Assembly: GCA_964622775.1 (NCBI GenBank)
Contig: CAZUSO010000018.1
Location: 1 to 50,541 of the forward strand
Source: CAZUSO01 sp964622775
Lineage (GTDB): Bacteria; Bacteroidota; Bacteroidia; Chitinophagales; Chitinophagaceae
Length of the DNA: 50,541 nucleotides
Direction: 5' to 3'
Under the pieces are notes generated by a model. It worked only from the letters and a program-made list of their open reading frames with translations, made no database searches and was not told the DNA's origin. The position numbers were made by a program, and so were the translations under genes. Of the stretch, positions 1 to 9,300 are shown piece by piece (the first letter of the stretch is position 1; each line of letters begins with the position of its first letter).

Positions 1-389
1 CTTGAAAATTTAGTCGCTTTTGCCATGGGGTGTCCCATCGCACAAAACAGGTGCAAAATGGAATGAAGGGTGGGGGGAAATACTGACAATCAATTGCCCG
101 TCGTTGTTGATATTTTGCCAATGATAAAATTGCAAAGCCCGATTTGATTAAAATTTCTGCGTGGAGCAATCTTTGATTGCGTGTGGAATAGTGTCCTCTT
201 TCATGTGTCATCCATCATGTCCGGGAGATTTGGCTTCGTCGCTTTTCAATTCTGCGCTCTATTAAAATCATTTCGCTTGCCTTACATGGTTTGAATTTCG
301 GTCTAATGACACCCTATTATGCCGTACCAACAACCATTAAGATACGGCAATTTGAGATACACAGCTGATGCAAAGTTAACGCTGTGCTG
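1..389. other. Non-coding left edge with repeat sequence
   Basis: No credible gene is visible in these 389 bases. The stretch from about 130 resembles other intergenic repeats in the window (see the entry at 130-300). Near base 27 it holds the word CATGGGGTGTCCC, which recurs on the opposite strand near 38196-38208. The rest shows nothing I recognise. Confidence 0.5.
130..300. repeat. Dispersed intergenic repeat, copy 1
   Basis: Two parts recur elsewhere. Bases 140-195 match about 33577-33640; both contain TGGAGCAATCT followed some 20 bases later by AATAGTGTCC. Bases 217-300 match about 25660-25750; both contain CCGGGAG, TTTGGCTTCG and ATTAAAATCATTT in the same order. The AT-rich palindrome that is perfect in the 25.7-kb copy is degenerate here, so this looks like an older, decayed copy. 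Confidence 0.55.
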
Positions 390-1223
390 CTAGTTCCTTT
401 TACCAAGCTGGATAACGCCATACAGATTTACAAAAGAGGATTTAGGATCTTGCCCTACCATTTGGTCTATTTTCTTAAAATAATACTCTGCATTAATGCC
501 AAGCTCAATAGCAGCAACTAATTTGCGCCGGTTGGCAAAATCGAAATGTAAGCCACTCTTAGCATGGATGCCCATTACCGTTTTAATTTCATTAAAGCCT
601 TTTGAAAATCCGGCAGCCCCATTGATATAACCGGGGTTTACAAAAGTGGCCTCATTATCTTCCGAGTAACGCGTGGAGCCGGTAGTGATCAAATTAAGAT
701 AATAGGGCTTTACCAGGCCTAAGGCCAGCCCGCCGGCATAGATCCAGTGAACCGCCACCGTACCGGATTCGGGCTTGCCTGCAATCATGCGTCGTTGCCC
801 ATAACCTAATTTGACCCGGTAAAAATTATTGATCTTCCCTAAAATATAAGATTGGGGCTGCATGGTAATACCTAAGAACGAACCACCGGAACGTAATTCT
901 TTTGGATGTTTGATCTCCCCGATTTCTAACTGGAATAAATTAACATGATGAAACTGATCGGTTTTATTGCCAAACTGAGCAGCACCGAAATAACGTCCGT
1001 AATCAATGACCACGCCCCACCCGTTAGTGTTCAGTTGCAGACCGGCGCTCCACTCGGAATGAAGCGGCTTTATCTTTTTTTCCTTAGGTGGCTTTTCAGC
1101 CGTATTCACTAATTGTACCGAATCCCCAAGCCGGTTTCTGAAAATTATCCCGGATTGCTGCGCCATAGCCCAACCCGGCAACAGGTACAACAATATTGTT
1201 ATAAAATAAATAACGGGACGCAT
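390..1223 (-). CDS. Predicted outer-membrane beta-barrel protein
   Basis: The 277-residue protein starts with a clear Sec signal peptide: a short basic N-terminus, a hydrophobic core, then a cleavage-like site near AMA-QQ at about residues 20-23. The mature part is rich in Gly, Tyr, Phe and Asn, with alternating hydrophobic and polar residues, and it ends in short strand-like segments, as expected of a small outer-membrane barrel. I do not recognise a named family. A region of about 25 residues rich in Lys and Pro (near 44-53) probably forms a periplasmic linker. The gene is divergent from the OsmC-like gene, and their start codons lie about 50 bases apart. Confidence 0.6.
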   Translation of the reverse strand: MRPVIYFITILLYLLPGWAMAQQSGIIFRNRLGDSVQLVNTAEKPPKEKKIKPLHSEWSAGLQLNTNGWGVVIDYGRYFGAAQFGNKTDQFHHVNLFQLEIGEIKHPKELRSGGSFLGITMQPQSYILGKINNFYRVKLGYGQRRMIAGKPESGTVAVHWIYAGGLALGLVKPYYLNLITTGSTRYSEDNEATFVNPGYINGAAGFSKGFNEIKTVMGIHAKSGLHFDFANRRKLVAAIELGINAEYYFKKIDQMVGQDPKSSFVNLYGVIQLGKRN

Positions 1224-1245
1224 TCGATTCGTTTATATTAATGTG

Positions 1246-1253
1246 TAAATTTA
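1246..1253 (+). promoter_or_regulatory. Candidate -7 box for the OsmC-like gene
   Basis: TAAATTTA matches the Bacteroidota -7 consensus TAnnTTTG at all but the last position. It lies 20 bases before the ATG at 1274 and inside the longer open frame that begins at 1241, which favours the later start. No convincing -33 TTTG was identified. Confidence 0.3.
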
Positions 1254-1273
1254 CAGAAAATATCAATCCGAAT

Positions 1274-1681
1274 ATGACAGCTTCCGTAATTTATGAAGGT
1301 GACCTCAGAACAGTGGCTACGCATTTAAAATCCGGCACTAAAATAGAGACTGATGCGCCAACGGACAATCAGGGTAAGGGAGAAAGATTTTCACCAACAG
1401 ATATGGTTTCCGCAGCCTTAGCCAGTTGCATGTTGACCATTATGGGAATTGCAGCTCGTACACACCAGATCAATATAACAGGCGCTCAATGTAATGTGGA
1501 AAAGATAATGGTATCTAATCCGCGGCGCATCGGAACTATTAAAGTGGATATGTCCGTAAAAGGGCAGGCGCAATACAGTGATAAGGAAAAGGCAATTTTG
1601 GAACATGCCGCACTAACCTGTCCGGTATTTTTAAGTTTACATCCTGAGTTGAAAAAAGAGGTTCGGTTCGACTGGCCATAA
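1274..1681 (+). CDS. OsmC/Ohr family protein
   Basis: The 135-residue protein has the OsmC fold signatures: an N-terminal strand pair (SVIYEGDLRT), the segment FSPTDMVSAALASCMLTIMGI at about residues 38-58 that carries the first redox-type cysteine, and the second cysteine in the C-terminal segment LTCPVFLSL. OsmC proteins reduce organic hydroperoxides with these two cysteines in the cytoplasm. I chose the ATG at 1274, not the one at 1241, because the family starts at the first strand and because a -7-like box lies between the two. The gene stands alone, followed by about 200 bases without a gene before the universal stress gene. A stress role is inferred from the family. Confidence 0.85.
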   Translation: MTASVIYEGDLRTVATHLKSGTKIETDAPTDNQGKGERFSPTDMVSAALASCMLTIMGIAARTHQINITGAQCNVEKIMVSNPRRIGTIKVDMSVKGQAQYSDKEKAILEHAALTCPVFLSLHPELKKEVRFDWP

Positions 1682-1879
1682 GATAGTTGCAGGTTCCGGC
1701 TTTTGGAAGTTGAAGGGAGATGGAAAAGGTATTTTTTGTTATTAGCCTTTGCCTCCCGTGCGGCATATAATTCATTCCCGAAGGAGCCGGGTTTGTTATT
1801 CATCCCCCGCCCAAGAGGGTCATTATTCATTATTAATTATTAATTTTTGTTTATCTTCGTTTAATACAATCATTAGCCT

Positions 1880-2680
1880 ATGAATTCAATAATTGTTGCT
1901 ACCGACTTTTCTAATGCAGCACAACATGCTGCGGATTATGCAGGACGGCTTGCCACGCAGTTAGGCGCCTCCCTACACCTGTTTCATGCATTTTCCATCC
2001 CGTTTACTTATACGGAAAATCCCTTGCCGCTTATCAGTCTTGATGAGCTCACCGGTATTGCCGAGACCGAAATAGCTGCCGAAAAGGCCCGCCTGAGCGC
2101 GGCATTTCCCATGCTGCAAGTCAGTCATTCGATACATCCCGGTGAAATCATGGACTGTTTAAATGAGATTATTGACAGTAATAATCCCTTGCTGGTTGTT
2201 ATGGGCTCCTCCGGAGCCGGCAACAACGGCCTGCTTTGGGGCAGCGTAGCCGTTCAGGCGCTGCGTCAGCTTCCGGTAGCTGTGCTGGCTGTGCCGATGC
2301 ATGCAGCCTGGAAGCCGGTGAAAGCTATTTGCTTTTCGGCAGATTATAAAAACGTCAAAGGGAATTTCCCGTTTGAGGTCATCAGGGAATGGGTGCATAA
2401 AATGCAGGCTTCCTTAGAGGTTATTCATATCAGCCAACCGGAAGAGATTGCTGAGCCGAATGATTATTTCAAGTCCGCGCTCGCGGAGATTGTACCGCGA
2501 TATCATACTATTGAAAATTCACGCTTAGGTGATGGAGTAGCGGATTTTTTAAAGGTAAACAATCCCGACTGGCTATTGGTGATCCCGCAAAAACACGGTT
2601 TTTTTGAAAGCCTGTTTCGCAGGAGCCGCACAGAAATATTAACGAAGGTGAGCCATGTGCCCGTATTAGCCCTGCATTAA
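1880..2680 (+). CDS. Tandem universal stress protein (UspA family)
   Basis: The 266-residue protein carries two Usp domains. The first (about 1-140) opens with IIVATDFS and closes with the nucleotide-binding signature GSSGAGNNGLLWGSVAVQALRQ, followed by LPVAVLAVP. The second (about 145-266) is more diverged: it keeps the final strand VSHVPVLALH but has lost the glycine signature (HGFFESLFRRSR instead), so probably only the N-terminal domain binds ATP. Single-chain tandem Usp proteins are common in Bacteroidota. The stop codon overlaps that of the convergent sigma-54 activator gene by a few bases. The physiological role is unknown beyond a general stress association. Confidence 0.85.
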   Translation: MNSIIVATDFSNAAQHAADYAGRLATQLGASLHLFHAFSIPFTYTENPLPLISLDELTGIAETEIAAEKARLSAAFPMLQVSHSIHPGEIMDCLNEIIDSNNPLLVVMGSSGAGNNGLLWGSVAVQALRQLPVAVLAVPMHAAWKPVKAICFSADYKNVKGNFPFEVIREWVHKMQASLEVIHISQPEEIAEPNDYFKSALAEIVPRYHTIENSRLGDGVADFLKVNNPDWLLVIPQKHGFFESLFRRSRTEILTKVSHVPVLALH

Positions 2681-3969
2681 TTTTCGATATCATATTCCTT
2701 GATCTTGCGGTATAAAGTCCGTTCAGAGATGCCCAGCTCGTTTGCGGCATCTTTTCGTTTTCCCTTGTGCTTTTGCAGCGCCTTGACGATAAACTCCTTT
2801 TCCCGGTCGATGAGTGATAGCGACTCTTCCACTTCCTGATGTTGCTCTACTTCGGCGGGCAGAATGATGGAGGTATCCGTATTTTCTTTATGGGGACTTT
2901 TATAATTGGTGATGGAGGGTGTATTAAAAGGATGATCGATGTCCGGATTGTGAAAAGTGGGGTAAGCAGCATCGCGGTGTTCGCCGGCGGAAGGCATCGG
3001 AAGCGCATTTCCGCCCTGCCGTTGCAGCAGTTCGTACATGATTGTCTTTAAATCGTTCATGTCCTTTTTCAGCTCAAAGAAGAGCTTGTAGAGGATTTCC
3101 CGCTCTGTGGCGCCGGAGGATTGATGTTCCGTAAAACTCTGAACCGGCATATTAGCCTGCGTATGCATCAAGGAGACATTCCGTGTATTGGCATTCGGCA
3201 AAAACCGTGCGAGCTCTTCTGCGGAGATATTTTTATCCTTGGCTAAAACGGAAATCTGCTCGGCGATGTTTTTCAGCTCGCGTACATTCCCCGGCCATCC
3301 GTAGCTCATCAGCAACTGCTTTGCCTGTTCATCCAGTTGCACCATATTGCTGCGGTAGCGCTCGGCAAAATCTCCCGCAAATCTTTTGAATAATAAAGGA
3401 ATATCTTCTTTCCGTTCCCGCAATGCAGGAACACGAATCGGAACCGTATTTAAGCGATAATATAAATCTTCACGAAAGCGGCCTTCATGTGTAAGCGACA
3501 GCAGATCTTTATTGGTAGCGGCAATCACGCGCACATTGGTCTTCATCACTTTGGAAGAGCCGACACGAATATATTCCCCCGTTTCCAGCACGCGCAGCAG
3601 GCGCGCCTGGGTGCCTAAAGGCATTTCCGCAATCTCATCCAAAAAAATCGTGCCTCCGTTTACCGTTTCAAAATATCCCTTGCGCTGGTCGCCGGCACTG
3701 GTAAATGCACCTTTTTCGTGACCAAACAGCTCGGAGTCGATGGTACCTTCAGGAATGGCACCACAGTTTACGGCAATGAAGGGATTGTGCCGGCGGGCAG
3801 AAAGATTATGTATGATCTGGGAAAAAACTTCCTTCCCAACTCCGCTTTCACCATATATCAATACACTCAAATCGGTATTGGCCACCTGATCGGCTACCTG
3901 TAAGGCGTAGTTGAGCTGCGTGTCGTTCCCGATAATGCCAAACCTGTTTTTTATACTTTGTAGTTCCAT
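2677..3969 (-). CDS. Sigma-54 activator (AAA+ with Fis-type HTH, no sensor domain)
   Basis: The 430-residue protein begins almost directly with the AAA+ domain. Walker A is GESGVGKE (40-47), the sigma-54 contact loop is at 87-92, and Walker B is GGTIFLDE (105-112). It ends in a Fis-type helix-turn-helix (about 385-428, SERTLYRKIKEY). Between them lies a poorly conserved linker (about 270-370), rich in Asn, His and Pro. There is no N-terminal receiver, GAF or PAS domain, so its activity is probably set by expression level or by a partner protein, as in PspF-type activators. The contact loop reads GAFTSA where the family standard is GAFTGA; the Thr essential for sigma-54 contact is kept. It is convergent with the universal stress gene. 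The targets are unknown. Confidence 0.9.
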   Translation of the reverse strand: MELQSIKNRFGIIGNDTQLNYALQVADQVANTDLSVLIYGESGVGKEVFSQIIHNLSARRHNPFIAVNCGAIPEGTIDSELFGHEKGAFTSAGDQRKGYFETVNGGTIFLDEIAEMPLGTQARLLRVLETGEYIRVGSSKVMKTNVRVIAATNKDLLSLTHEGRFREDLYYRLNTVPIRVPALRERKEDIPLLFKRFAGDFAERYRSNMVQLDEQAKQLLMSYGWPGNVRELKNIAEQISVLAKDKNISAEELARFLPNANTRNVSLMHTQANMPVQSFTEHQSSGATEREILYKLFFELKKDMNDLKTIMYELLQRQGGNALPMPSAGEHRDAAYPTFHNPDIDHPFNTPSITNYKSPHKENTDTSIILPAEVEQHQEVEESLSLIDREKEFIVKALQKHKGKRKDAANELGISERTLYRKIKEYDIEN

Positions 3970-4023
3970 TGTGTGTTCATTAAAAAGGGCATACAGGAAT
4001 GCCTGTTATGCCAATTCGGAAAT

Positions 4024-4386
4024 TTATACCTTCCGGTTGTTGCCTATCCTGCCTAAATGCGTAAAGCCAAACCCCTCAAATGTTTTTAGTCCGTAGCCGA
4101 AAAAACGATCCATGCCGGAGTGAGCCAGCAAAATGACACCCGCCAACTGTACATAATCATTCCCCCAATGCCATCTGGTAAGGAACAGGATAATGGCAAC
4201 GGCTTTATGATGAAAAATATTGTAACAAACCGCACCGGTTTTATTGCCAAGCAAATAACCCAGTATACTCAAATCGGGTGTCAGTAATAATGCCGGAAAC
4301 CACCACCAGTTGAAAGGTAACAAAGCAAATAACCAGATGCCCAGTCCGAACATGGCAGCTTCCTCAAGTTTAATCAGGGTATGCAC
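4024..4386 (-). CDS. DUF4260 family small membrane protein
   Basis: The 120-residue protein has several hydrophobic segments (about 11-40 and 55-90) and the conserved C-terminal DUF4260 pattern: HSGMDRFFGYGLK, then GFGFTHLGRIG. The Trp-rich segment PFNWWWFPALLLTPDLSILGY is also typical. The family is small, integral to the membrane and of unknown function. It lies between the sigma-54 activator and miaB, on the same strand as both, about 55 bases from the activator start and 26 bases after miaB, so it may be cotranscribed with miaB. Confidence 0.8.
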   Translation of the reverse strand: MHTLIKLEEAAMFGLGIWLFALLPFNWWWFPALLLTPDLSILGYLLGNKTGAVCYNIFHHKAVAIILFLTRWHWGNDYVQLAGVILLAHSGMDRFFGYGLKTFEGFGFTHLGRIGNNRKV

Positions 4387-4411
4387 AGGCAGTGTTTTTA
4401 AAGATTAATTT

Positions 4412-5830
4412 TTATGAAGCGATCTCCCCCAGTAAGGTGGCGCCGGTTGTGCCGGTGATGTAAACCTGCACGTAGTCGCCTTTTCCTGCGCTGTCTCCGT
4501 TTTTGGGGAAGACTACTACTTTGTTTTGGCTGTTCCGGCCGCTCCAGTGTTCCTTACTGCGCCGGCTTTCGGATTCAATCAGCACTTCAAAGGTTTTACC
4601 GGTGTCGGCATGGTGATTTTCTCTGGTCATAGCCGTTTGCAAGGCGATGATCTCATTCAGCCGGCGCTTTTTCGTTTCTTCCGGGACATTGTCCTCATAA
4701 CGGCGTTGGGCTAATGTGCCCGGACGTTCGCTATAGGCAAACATATAAGACAGGTCATATCGGCTGTATTCCATTACCCTTAAAGTATCCTGATGATCGT
4801 CTTCCGTCTCCGTGCAAAACCCCGTAATGATGTCGCTGGAAATGGCGCATTCAGGGATAATCCGACGGATGCGGTCTATTTTTTTGAGATACCATTCCCT
4901 TGTATAGGTGCGGTTCATCAATTGCAGGATACGGGTGGAACCGCTTTGCACCGGCAGGTGAATATACTTACATATATTGGGATATTTAGCCATGGTATGC
5001 AATACGTCATCCGTAATATCTTTAGGATGCGAGGTGCTGAATCTTACCCGCAGCAGCGGCGATAGCTTCGCGGTCATTTCCAGCAGTTGTGCGAAGTTGA
5101 CAGGTTCGGTTCCGTTCCCGGTAAAATAATAGCTGTCCACATTCTGACCCAGCAGCGTAACCTCGCGGTAACCCCGGTCGAGCAAATCCTGAGCCTCCTG
5201 TAAAATGGAATATGGGGAGCGGCTGCGTTCCCGGCCTCTTGTGAAAGGCACTACGCAGAAGGTACACATATTGTTGCATCCGCGCATAATGCTGATGAAG
5301 GCGCTAACCCCGTTGCTGTCGAGGCGCACGGGAGCAATGTCCGAATAGGTTTCTTCCCGGCTGAGCAATACATTTACCGCCTTCTGTCCGCCTTCGGCTT
5401 CCGCCACTAAGGCCGGCAGGCTTCGGTAGGCATCGGGGCCAACCACAATATCCACCAGCTTTTCTTCTTCCAGTAATTTCGACTTCAGGCGTTCCGCCAT
5501 GCAGCCTAATACGCCGATCAGCAATCCGGGCCTTTCTTTTTTGAAAGAGCGAAATATCTGTAGGCGGTTACGCACGGTTTGTTCCGCTTTTTCCCGGATG
5601 GAGCAGGTATTTAATAAAATCAGGTTGGCCTCTTCTAGGTATTTCGTAGCACCAAATCCATCCTGGTGTAAGATGGATGCTACGATTTCACTGTCGTTAA
5701 AGTTCATCTGGCACCCATAGCTCTCAATATAGAATTTTTTTTCGTACCGGTTAGGATCCGTTGCAAACGGAGCATAAGCTTCTCCCTGGCGTGCCTCAGC
5801 AATCTCTTTGGTCTGGCTTTCCAACATCAT
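4412..5830 (-). CDS. miaB: tRNA methylthiotransferase MiaB
   Basis: MiaB adds a methylthio group to N6-isopentenyladenosine at position 37 of tRNAs that read codons starting with U. All three parts are visible: the N-terminal domain with the cysteines for the second iron-sulphur cluster (SYGCQMN, NTCSIREKAE, GVLGCMAERL), the radical-SAM motif CNNMCTFC (CxxxCxxC), and a C-terminal TRAM domain (about the last 65 residues). The open frame extends to 5971, but those first 47 residues are hydrophobic, do not match the family, and overlap a repeat and a promoter-like box. I therefore start at the first of two adjacent ATGs, giving 472 residues, a normal length. Confidence 0.95.
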   Translation of the reverse strand: MMLESQTKEIAEARQGEAYAPFATDPNRYEKKFYIESYGCQMNFNDSEIVASILHQDGFGATKYLEEANLILLNTCSIREKAEQTVRNRLQIFRSFKKERPGLLIGVLGCMAERLKSKLLEEEKLVDIVVGPDAYRSLPALVAEAEGGQKAVNVLLSREETYSDIAPVRLDSNGVSAFISIMRGCNNMCTFCVVPFTRGRERSRSPYSILQEAQDLLDRGYREVTLLGQNVDSYYFTGNGTEPVNFAQLLEMTAKLSPLLRVRFSTSHPKDITDDVLHTMAKYPNICKYIHLPVQSGSTRILQLMNRTYTREWYLKKIDRIRRIIPECAISSDIITGFCTETEDDHQDTLRVMEYSRYDLSYMFAYSERPGTLAQRRYEDNVPEETKKRRLNEIIALQTAMTRENHHADTGKTFEVLIESESRRSKEHWSGRNSQNKVVVFPKNGDSAGKGDYVQVYITGTTGATLLGEIAS

Positions 5831-5887
5831 ATTATTATGGTCAATTACTTTATCCGGAGGCCGTTCGGCATCCCGAAAATTGAGTAG

Positions 5888-5895
5888 CAAAATTA
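5888..5895 (-). promoter_or_regulatory. Candidate -7 box for miaB
   Basis: On the minus strand this reads TAATTTTG followed by C, an exact match to the Bacteroidota consensus TAnnTTTG. It would start transcription about 50 bases before the chosen miaB ATG, which supports trimming the upstream open frame. Confidence 0.45.
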
Positions 5896-5933
5896 ATGAT
5901 TTGTACTGACAAAATAGCAGGTTCCTCAGGAGA

Positions 5934-5980
5934 TATATTATACTGCTCACCGGGTAAAATTGTGCAATCAAAAATCTTTT
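5934..5980. repeat. 47-bp dispersed repeat, copy 1
   Basis: About 85 percent of these bases recur in the same orientation at 9301-9346. The shared core includes TAAAATTGTGCAATCAAAAA. It lies upstream of the miaB promoter candidate. The sequence on to 6270 (about 290 bases) shows no further gene; an open frame on the minus strand crosses it but resembles no known protein. Confidence 0.6.
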
Positions 5981-6273
5981 CGGGAACGTAAATGCGAAAA
6001 CCAGCCTTCAAGGAGTATAGGATTGCTGCTTCCCCTTTTGTGGTTGGTGAAAACGACAGCAACGGCGGAAATATTCCAAATAATCTTTGATAAAAAATTG
6101 CCCCGCCGGTGGTATCGTTATTATTTACCGGTATCAACCCATGTTACTCTTTTTTCAATCCTCCACAATCTTTCCCAATCTGTTTAAGTCCTTCTCCGGA
6201 ATTGAGAAAAAAAAATATGTGCAATTCCTGCTTTTGATGTATTTTTTTAAAAATATTCCGGTACTTTGCATTG

Positions 6274-8433
6274 ATGATGAGAAATTTCGGGTTTTGTTTG
6301 TTTGTGTTTATACTGTGCCCGGGCTTCCGGGCATTGGCACAGGAACAACCCGTTATTAGGGTGGGCAATACTTCTGCAACACTGATTGGGAAAGATTTGA
6401 CAATATATCTGCCCGATAAGGAAGTTGATTTTAAAGATGTGCTGAATGCTGTCTTTGTTCCATCGGATAAAAAGGTGCCGAATCTCGGAATCCGGGAACA
6501 AAGCGTTTGGATAAAATTAGTGATTCAGAATGCCAGCTGGAGTCCTTCGCTGGCTTTATATATAGATAATCCCGCGCTTGATGAGATGGAATTATTTCAC
6601 CAGCCGGCTCCCGGAAAACCTTATGTGCACCAGCTCGTCAGCAGGGCATTGCCCTTACAAATCCGTACCTACAAAGGAGCGGATTTTATTTTTCGCTTAG
6701 ATCGTACCGATACCCTTCCATCTGTATATTACCTGCGGATTAAAGGCGATCAGCCGATAATCCTGCCAATGAATGTGAATCTGCCCAGTTCACAACTGAT
6801 AGAAACCATTAAGAAGAACTGGTTCAACGGGATCTATTTCGGTATCATTCTCATCATGGCTTTTTATAATTTTTTCCTTTATCTGACGGTAAGGGAAAAT
6901 AGTTATGTGTATTATGTATTCTTTATTTGCTGCGCAGGTTTGACCCAACTGATCATGAAAGGGATTGCCTTTCAGTATTTCTGGCCCAACTCGCCGTTTA
7001 TTGAAAAGCACAGCATGATTTTTATGGCTTGCCTGAGCGGGATAGCAGCGCTTTTATTTACACGGAAATTTCTTAATCTTAGAAAGGATTACCCAAAGCT
7101 GGACAGGCTTTTGCTGCTTTTGACTATTCCCTTTTTCATAAGCATCCTACTGATTCCTTTCAGCGAATATACCTCTTTCGCTTTTTCTCTGATGCGCAAC
7201 AGTACAGCGCTGGCTTCTATAATTATCCTGCTGTTATCCTTATATATTCTCCGAAAAGGTAGAACCTCATCCGCAGTTTTTTTTGTTGTGGCATGGTCTT
7301 TTTTAATTGCCGGGTCGCTCATTTATCTGCTTTATAATTACGGGATATTACCCTATAATACTTTTACCAATTATTCGGTTCAATTGAGTTCTGCTATTGA
7401 AATGACCTTGTTTTCTCTGGCCCTGGCCAGCCGGATTAAAATCATGGAGAAAGAGCGGGAGCGTTCCCGCAGAGAGGCCCTGAGGCTTGCCCATGAGAAT
7501 GAGCGCATCGTGAAACAACAGAATATGATGCTGGAAGAACAGGTTATTATAAGGACAAAAGAGTTGCAGCAGAAGAATGACATATTAGATACGGCGTATG
7601 AAAGCTTAAAACAGGCACAGGCAAAACTGGTGGCTTCAGAAAAGATGTCATCTCTCGGACGGCTGACCGCCGGTATTGCCCACGAAATCAATAACCCGAT
7701 CAATTTTGTAGCGGCTAATGTAAATCCGTTGAAACGGGATTTTAAAGCCCTGTTCGATACGATTGAAAAAATTGAAAATATAGGCATTAAAGAGGCCAGA
7801 GCCGAGATTAAGCAGCAGGAAATAGCCCAGGTTAAAAAAGATCATGATTTTGATTATCTCAAGTCGGAAATTTCCAGCCTGCTTAAAGGCATTTACGATG
7901 GCGCCAGCCGGACTGCCGACATTGTCAAGGGCTTGCGTATATTCTCCAGGGTGGATGAAGATGATCTGAAAAGCGCCGACCTTAATGAAGGGCTCCGTTC
8001 CACACTCGTCATTTCCAATAATTTTACAAGTAACATCAGCCTGATTACCGATTATGGAGATATTCCCGAAGTGGTCTGCTACCCGGGAAAAATGAACCAG
8101 TTATTTCTTAATATAATTACAAATGCTATATTTGCAATTCAGGAGAAGTTTGAGGAAGATGGCGGTGTGCTAACGATAAAAACATGGTGTGAAGATAACA
8201 ATGTCGTTTGCATCTCTATTAAAGATAATGGCATAGGAATGAATGAGGAAATTCAGTCTAAGTTGTTTGAGCCATTCTTTACCACGAAAAAAGTGGGTGA
8301 GGGAACTGGACTGGGAATGTCCATCGTATTTTCAATTATTGAGAAACACAATGCAAAACTCCTTGTAAATTCAAAACCGAATGTCGGATCAGAGTTTATA
8401 ATAAAGCTCAGCAGCATGAAAGGAAAAGATTGA
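6274..8433 (+). CDS. 7TMR-DISM sensor histidine kinase
   Basis: This is a membrane sensor kinase. In order: a signal peptide (1-22), a periplasmic jelly-roll-like 7TMR-DISMED2 sensor domain (about 30-165), seven membrane helices (about 185-395), a coiled coil (about 395-455), a dimerisation/phosphoacceptor segment with SLGRLTAGIAHEINNP (His near residue 470), and an ATPase domain with the N box (NIITNAIFA), DNGIGM, FEPFFTTKK and GTGLGMSI. The jelly-roll module is thought to bind carbohydrate or other small ligands. Two or three consecutive start codons occur at 6271-6279. The next gene, 135 bases downstream, is a receiver-only regulator that probably receives the phosphate. Ligand and output are unknown. 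Confidence 0.9.
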   Translation: MMRNFGFCLFVFILCPGFRALAQEQPVIRVGNTSATLIGKDLTIYLPDKEVDFKDVLNAVFVPSDKKVPNLGIREQSVWIKLVIQNASWSPSLALYIDNPALDEMELFHQPAPGKPYVHQLVSRALPLQIRTYKGADFIFRLDRTDTLPSVYYLRIKGDQPIILPMNVNLPSSQLIETIKKNWFNGIYFGIILIMAFYNFFLYLTVRENSYVYYVFFICCAGLTQLIMKGIAFQYFWPNSPFIEKHSMIFMACLSGIAALLFTRKFLNLRKDYPKLDRLLLLLTIPFFISILLIPFSEYTSFAFSLMRNSTALASIIILLLSLYILRKGRTSSAVFFVVAWSFLIAGSLIYLLYNYGILPYNTFTNYSVQLSSAIEMTLFSLALASRIKIMEKERERSRREALRLAHENERIVKQQNMMLEEQVIIRTKELQQKNDILDTAYESLKQAQAKLVASEKMSSLGRLTAGIAHEINNPINFVAANVNPLKRDFKALFDTIEKIENIGIKEARAEIKQQEIAQVKKDHDFDYLKSEISSLLKGIYDGASRTADIVKGLRIFSRVDEDDLKSADLNEGLRSTLVISNNFTSNISLITDYGDIPEVVCYPGKMNQLFLNIITNAIFAIQEKFEEDGGVLTIKTWCEDNNVVCISIKDNGIGMNEEIQSKLFEPFFTTKKVGEGTGLGMSIVFSIIEKHNAKLLVNSKPNVGSEFIIKLSSMKGKD

Positions 8434-8568
8434 TAATGAATTGGGATAATAAAAAATATTGACAACACAGCAAATATTTATTATCGGAAAATTACTTTTT
8501 TTTGTTATTTCAGATTAACTTTACAACTTCGAGCGTGTTGTGTGAACAGCAGGATTTTATAAAAATAA

Positions 8569-9033
8569 ATGGCAGATAACAAGATAGCGATATTGTACGT
8601 TGATGATGAGGAAAACAATCTGATTTCCTTTAAGGCTACTTTTCGGCTTAAGTATACCGTTTATATTGCCTTAAGCGGAGCAGAAGCGTTAAAGATTCTG
8701 GAGGAGCATACTATACATGTAATTATTACGGATCAAAGGATGCCTAATATGACCGGGGTCGAGTTTCTGGAAAAGGTATTGAATAAGCATGTAGATCCTG
8801 TTCGTATTTTACTGACCGGATATACGGATATGAGCACATTAGTGGAAGCAGTTAATAAAGGCCAGATCTTCCATTATCTTACAAAACCCTGGAGCGAAGA
8901 GGAATTGGAACAAACCATTGAAAGAGCTTACAGCATATACGTGGAGAAAGAGAAGATCCGGCAGCTCAATGAGAAGCTCGCTTTGTCAAATGAGCAGCTT
9001 GAATTTCTGCTCCGGCAAAAGCTGTTATCCTGA
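8569..9033 (+). CDS. Receiver-only response regulator with coiled-coil tail
   Basis: The 154-residue protein has one receiver domain: acidic pair DDE at 12-14, phosphorylatable Asp near residue 55 (IITDQRMP), the conserved Thr in LLTGYTD and Lys in YLTKPW. The receiver most resembles those of RpfG-type regulators, but no HD-GYP or other output domain follows. Instead residues from about 120 form a charged, Leu-rich helix that probably makes a coiled coil. It is directly downstream of the 7TMR-DISM kinase on the same strand and is its likely partner. It may signal by protein-protein contact. Confidence 0.88.
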   Translation: MADNKIAILYVDDEENNLISFKATFRLKYTVYIALSGAEALKILEEHTIHVIITDQRMPNMTGVEFLEKVLNKHVDPVRILLTGYTDMSTLVEAVNKGQIFHYLTKPWSEEELEQTIERAYSIYVEKEKIRQLNEKLALSNEQLEFLLRQKLLS

Positions 9034-9300
9034 TCCCTTTTTCCCGGCTTCAACGGGAATGCGGCCAATAACGCCACTTCTGCTATTATTTTACGCCCGG
9101 AAGACCTGAAAAAATGCCGCGAGTAGCAATTACTGCAATTAAATATCGAAACGGCTTCTCCGCATAGGGAAATAGACACCGACCTGTTATTCGGGAATTT
9201 ATCGATTTGGAATTTCAACCCTTGTTATTTGTGTCAATATAGCATTGCCTGATCAATTCTTTTTCCGGCAGGATTATTGATGAAGATTTTGGTGGTGTCA

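Noticed and set aside
5850..6137. 95-codon minus-strand frame between miaB and the 7TMR-DISM kinase
   Set aside because: It crosses the 47-bp repeat and the miaB promoter candidate and resembles no family.
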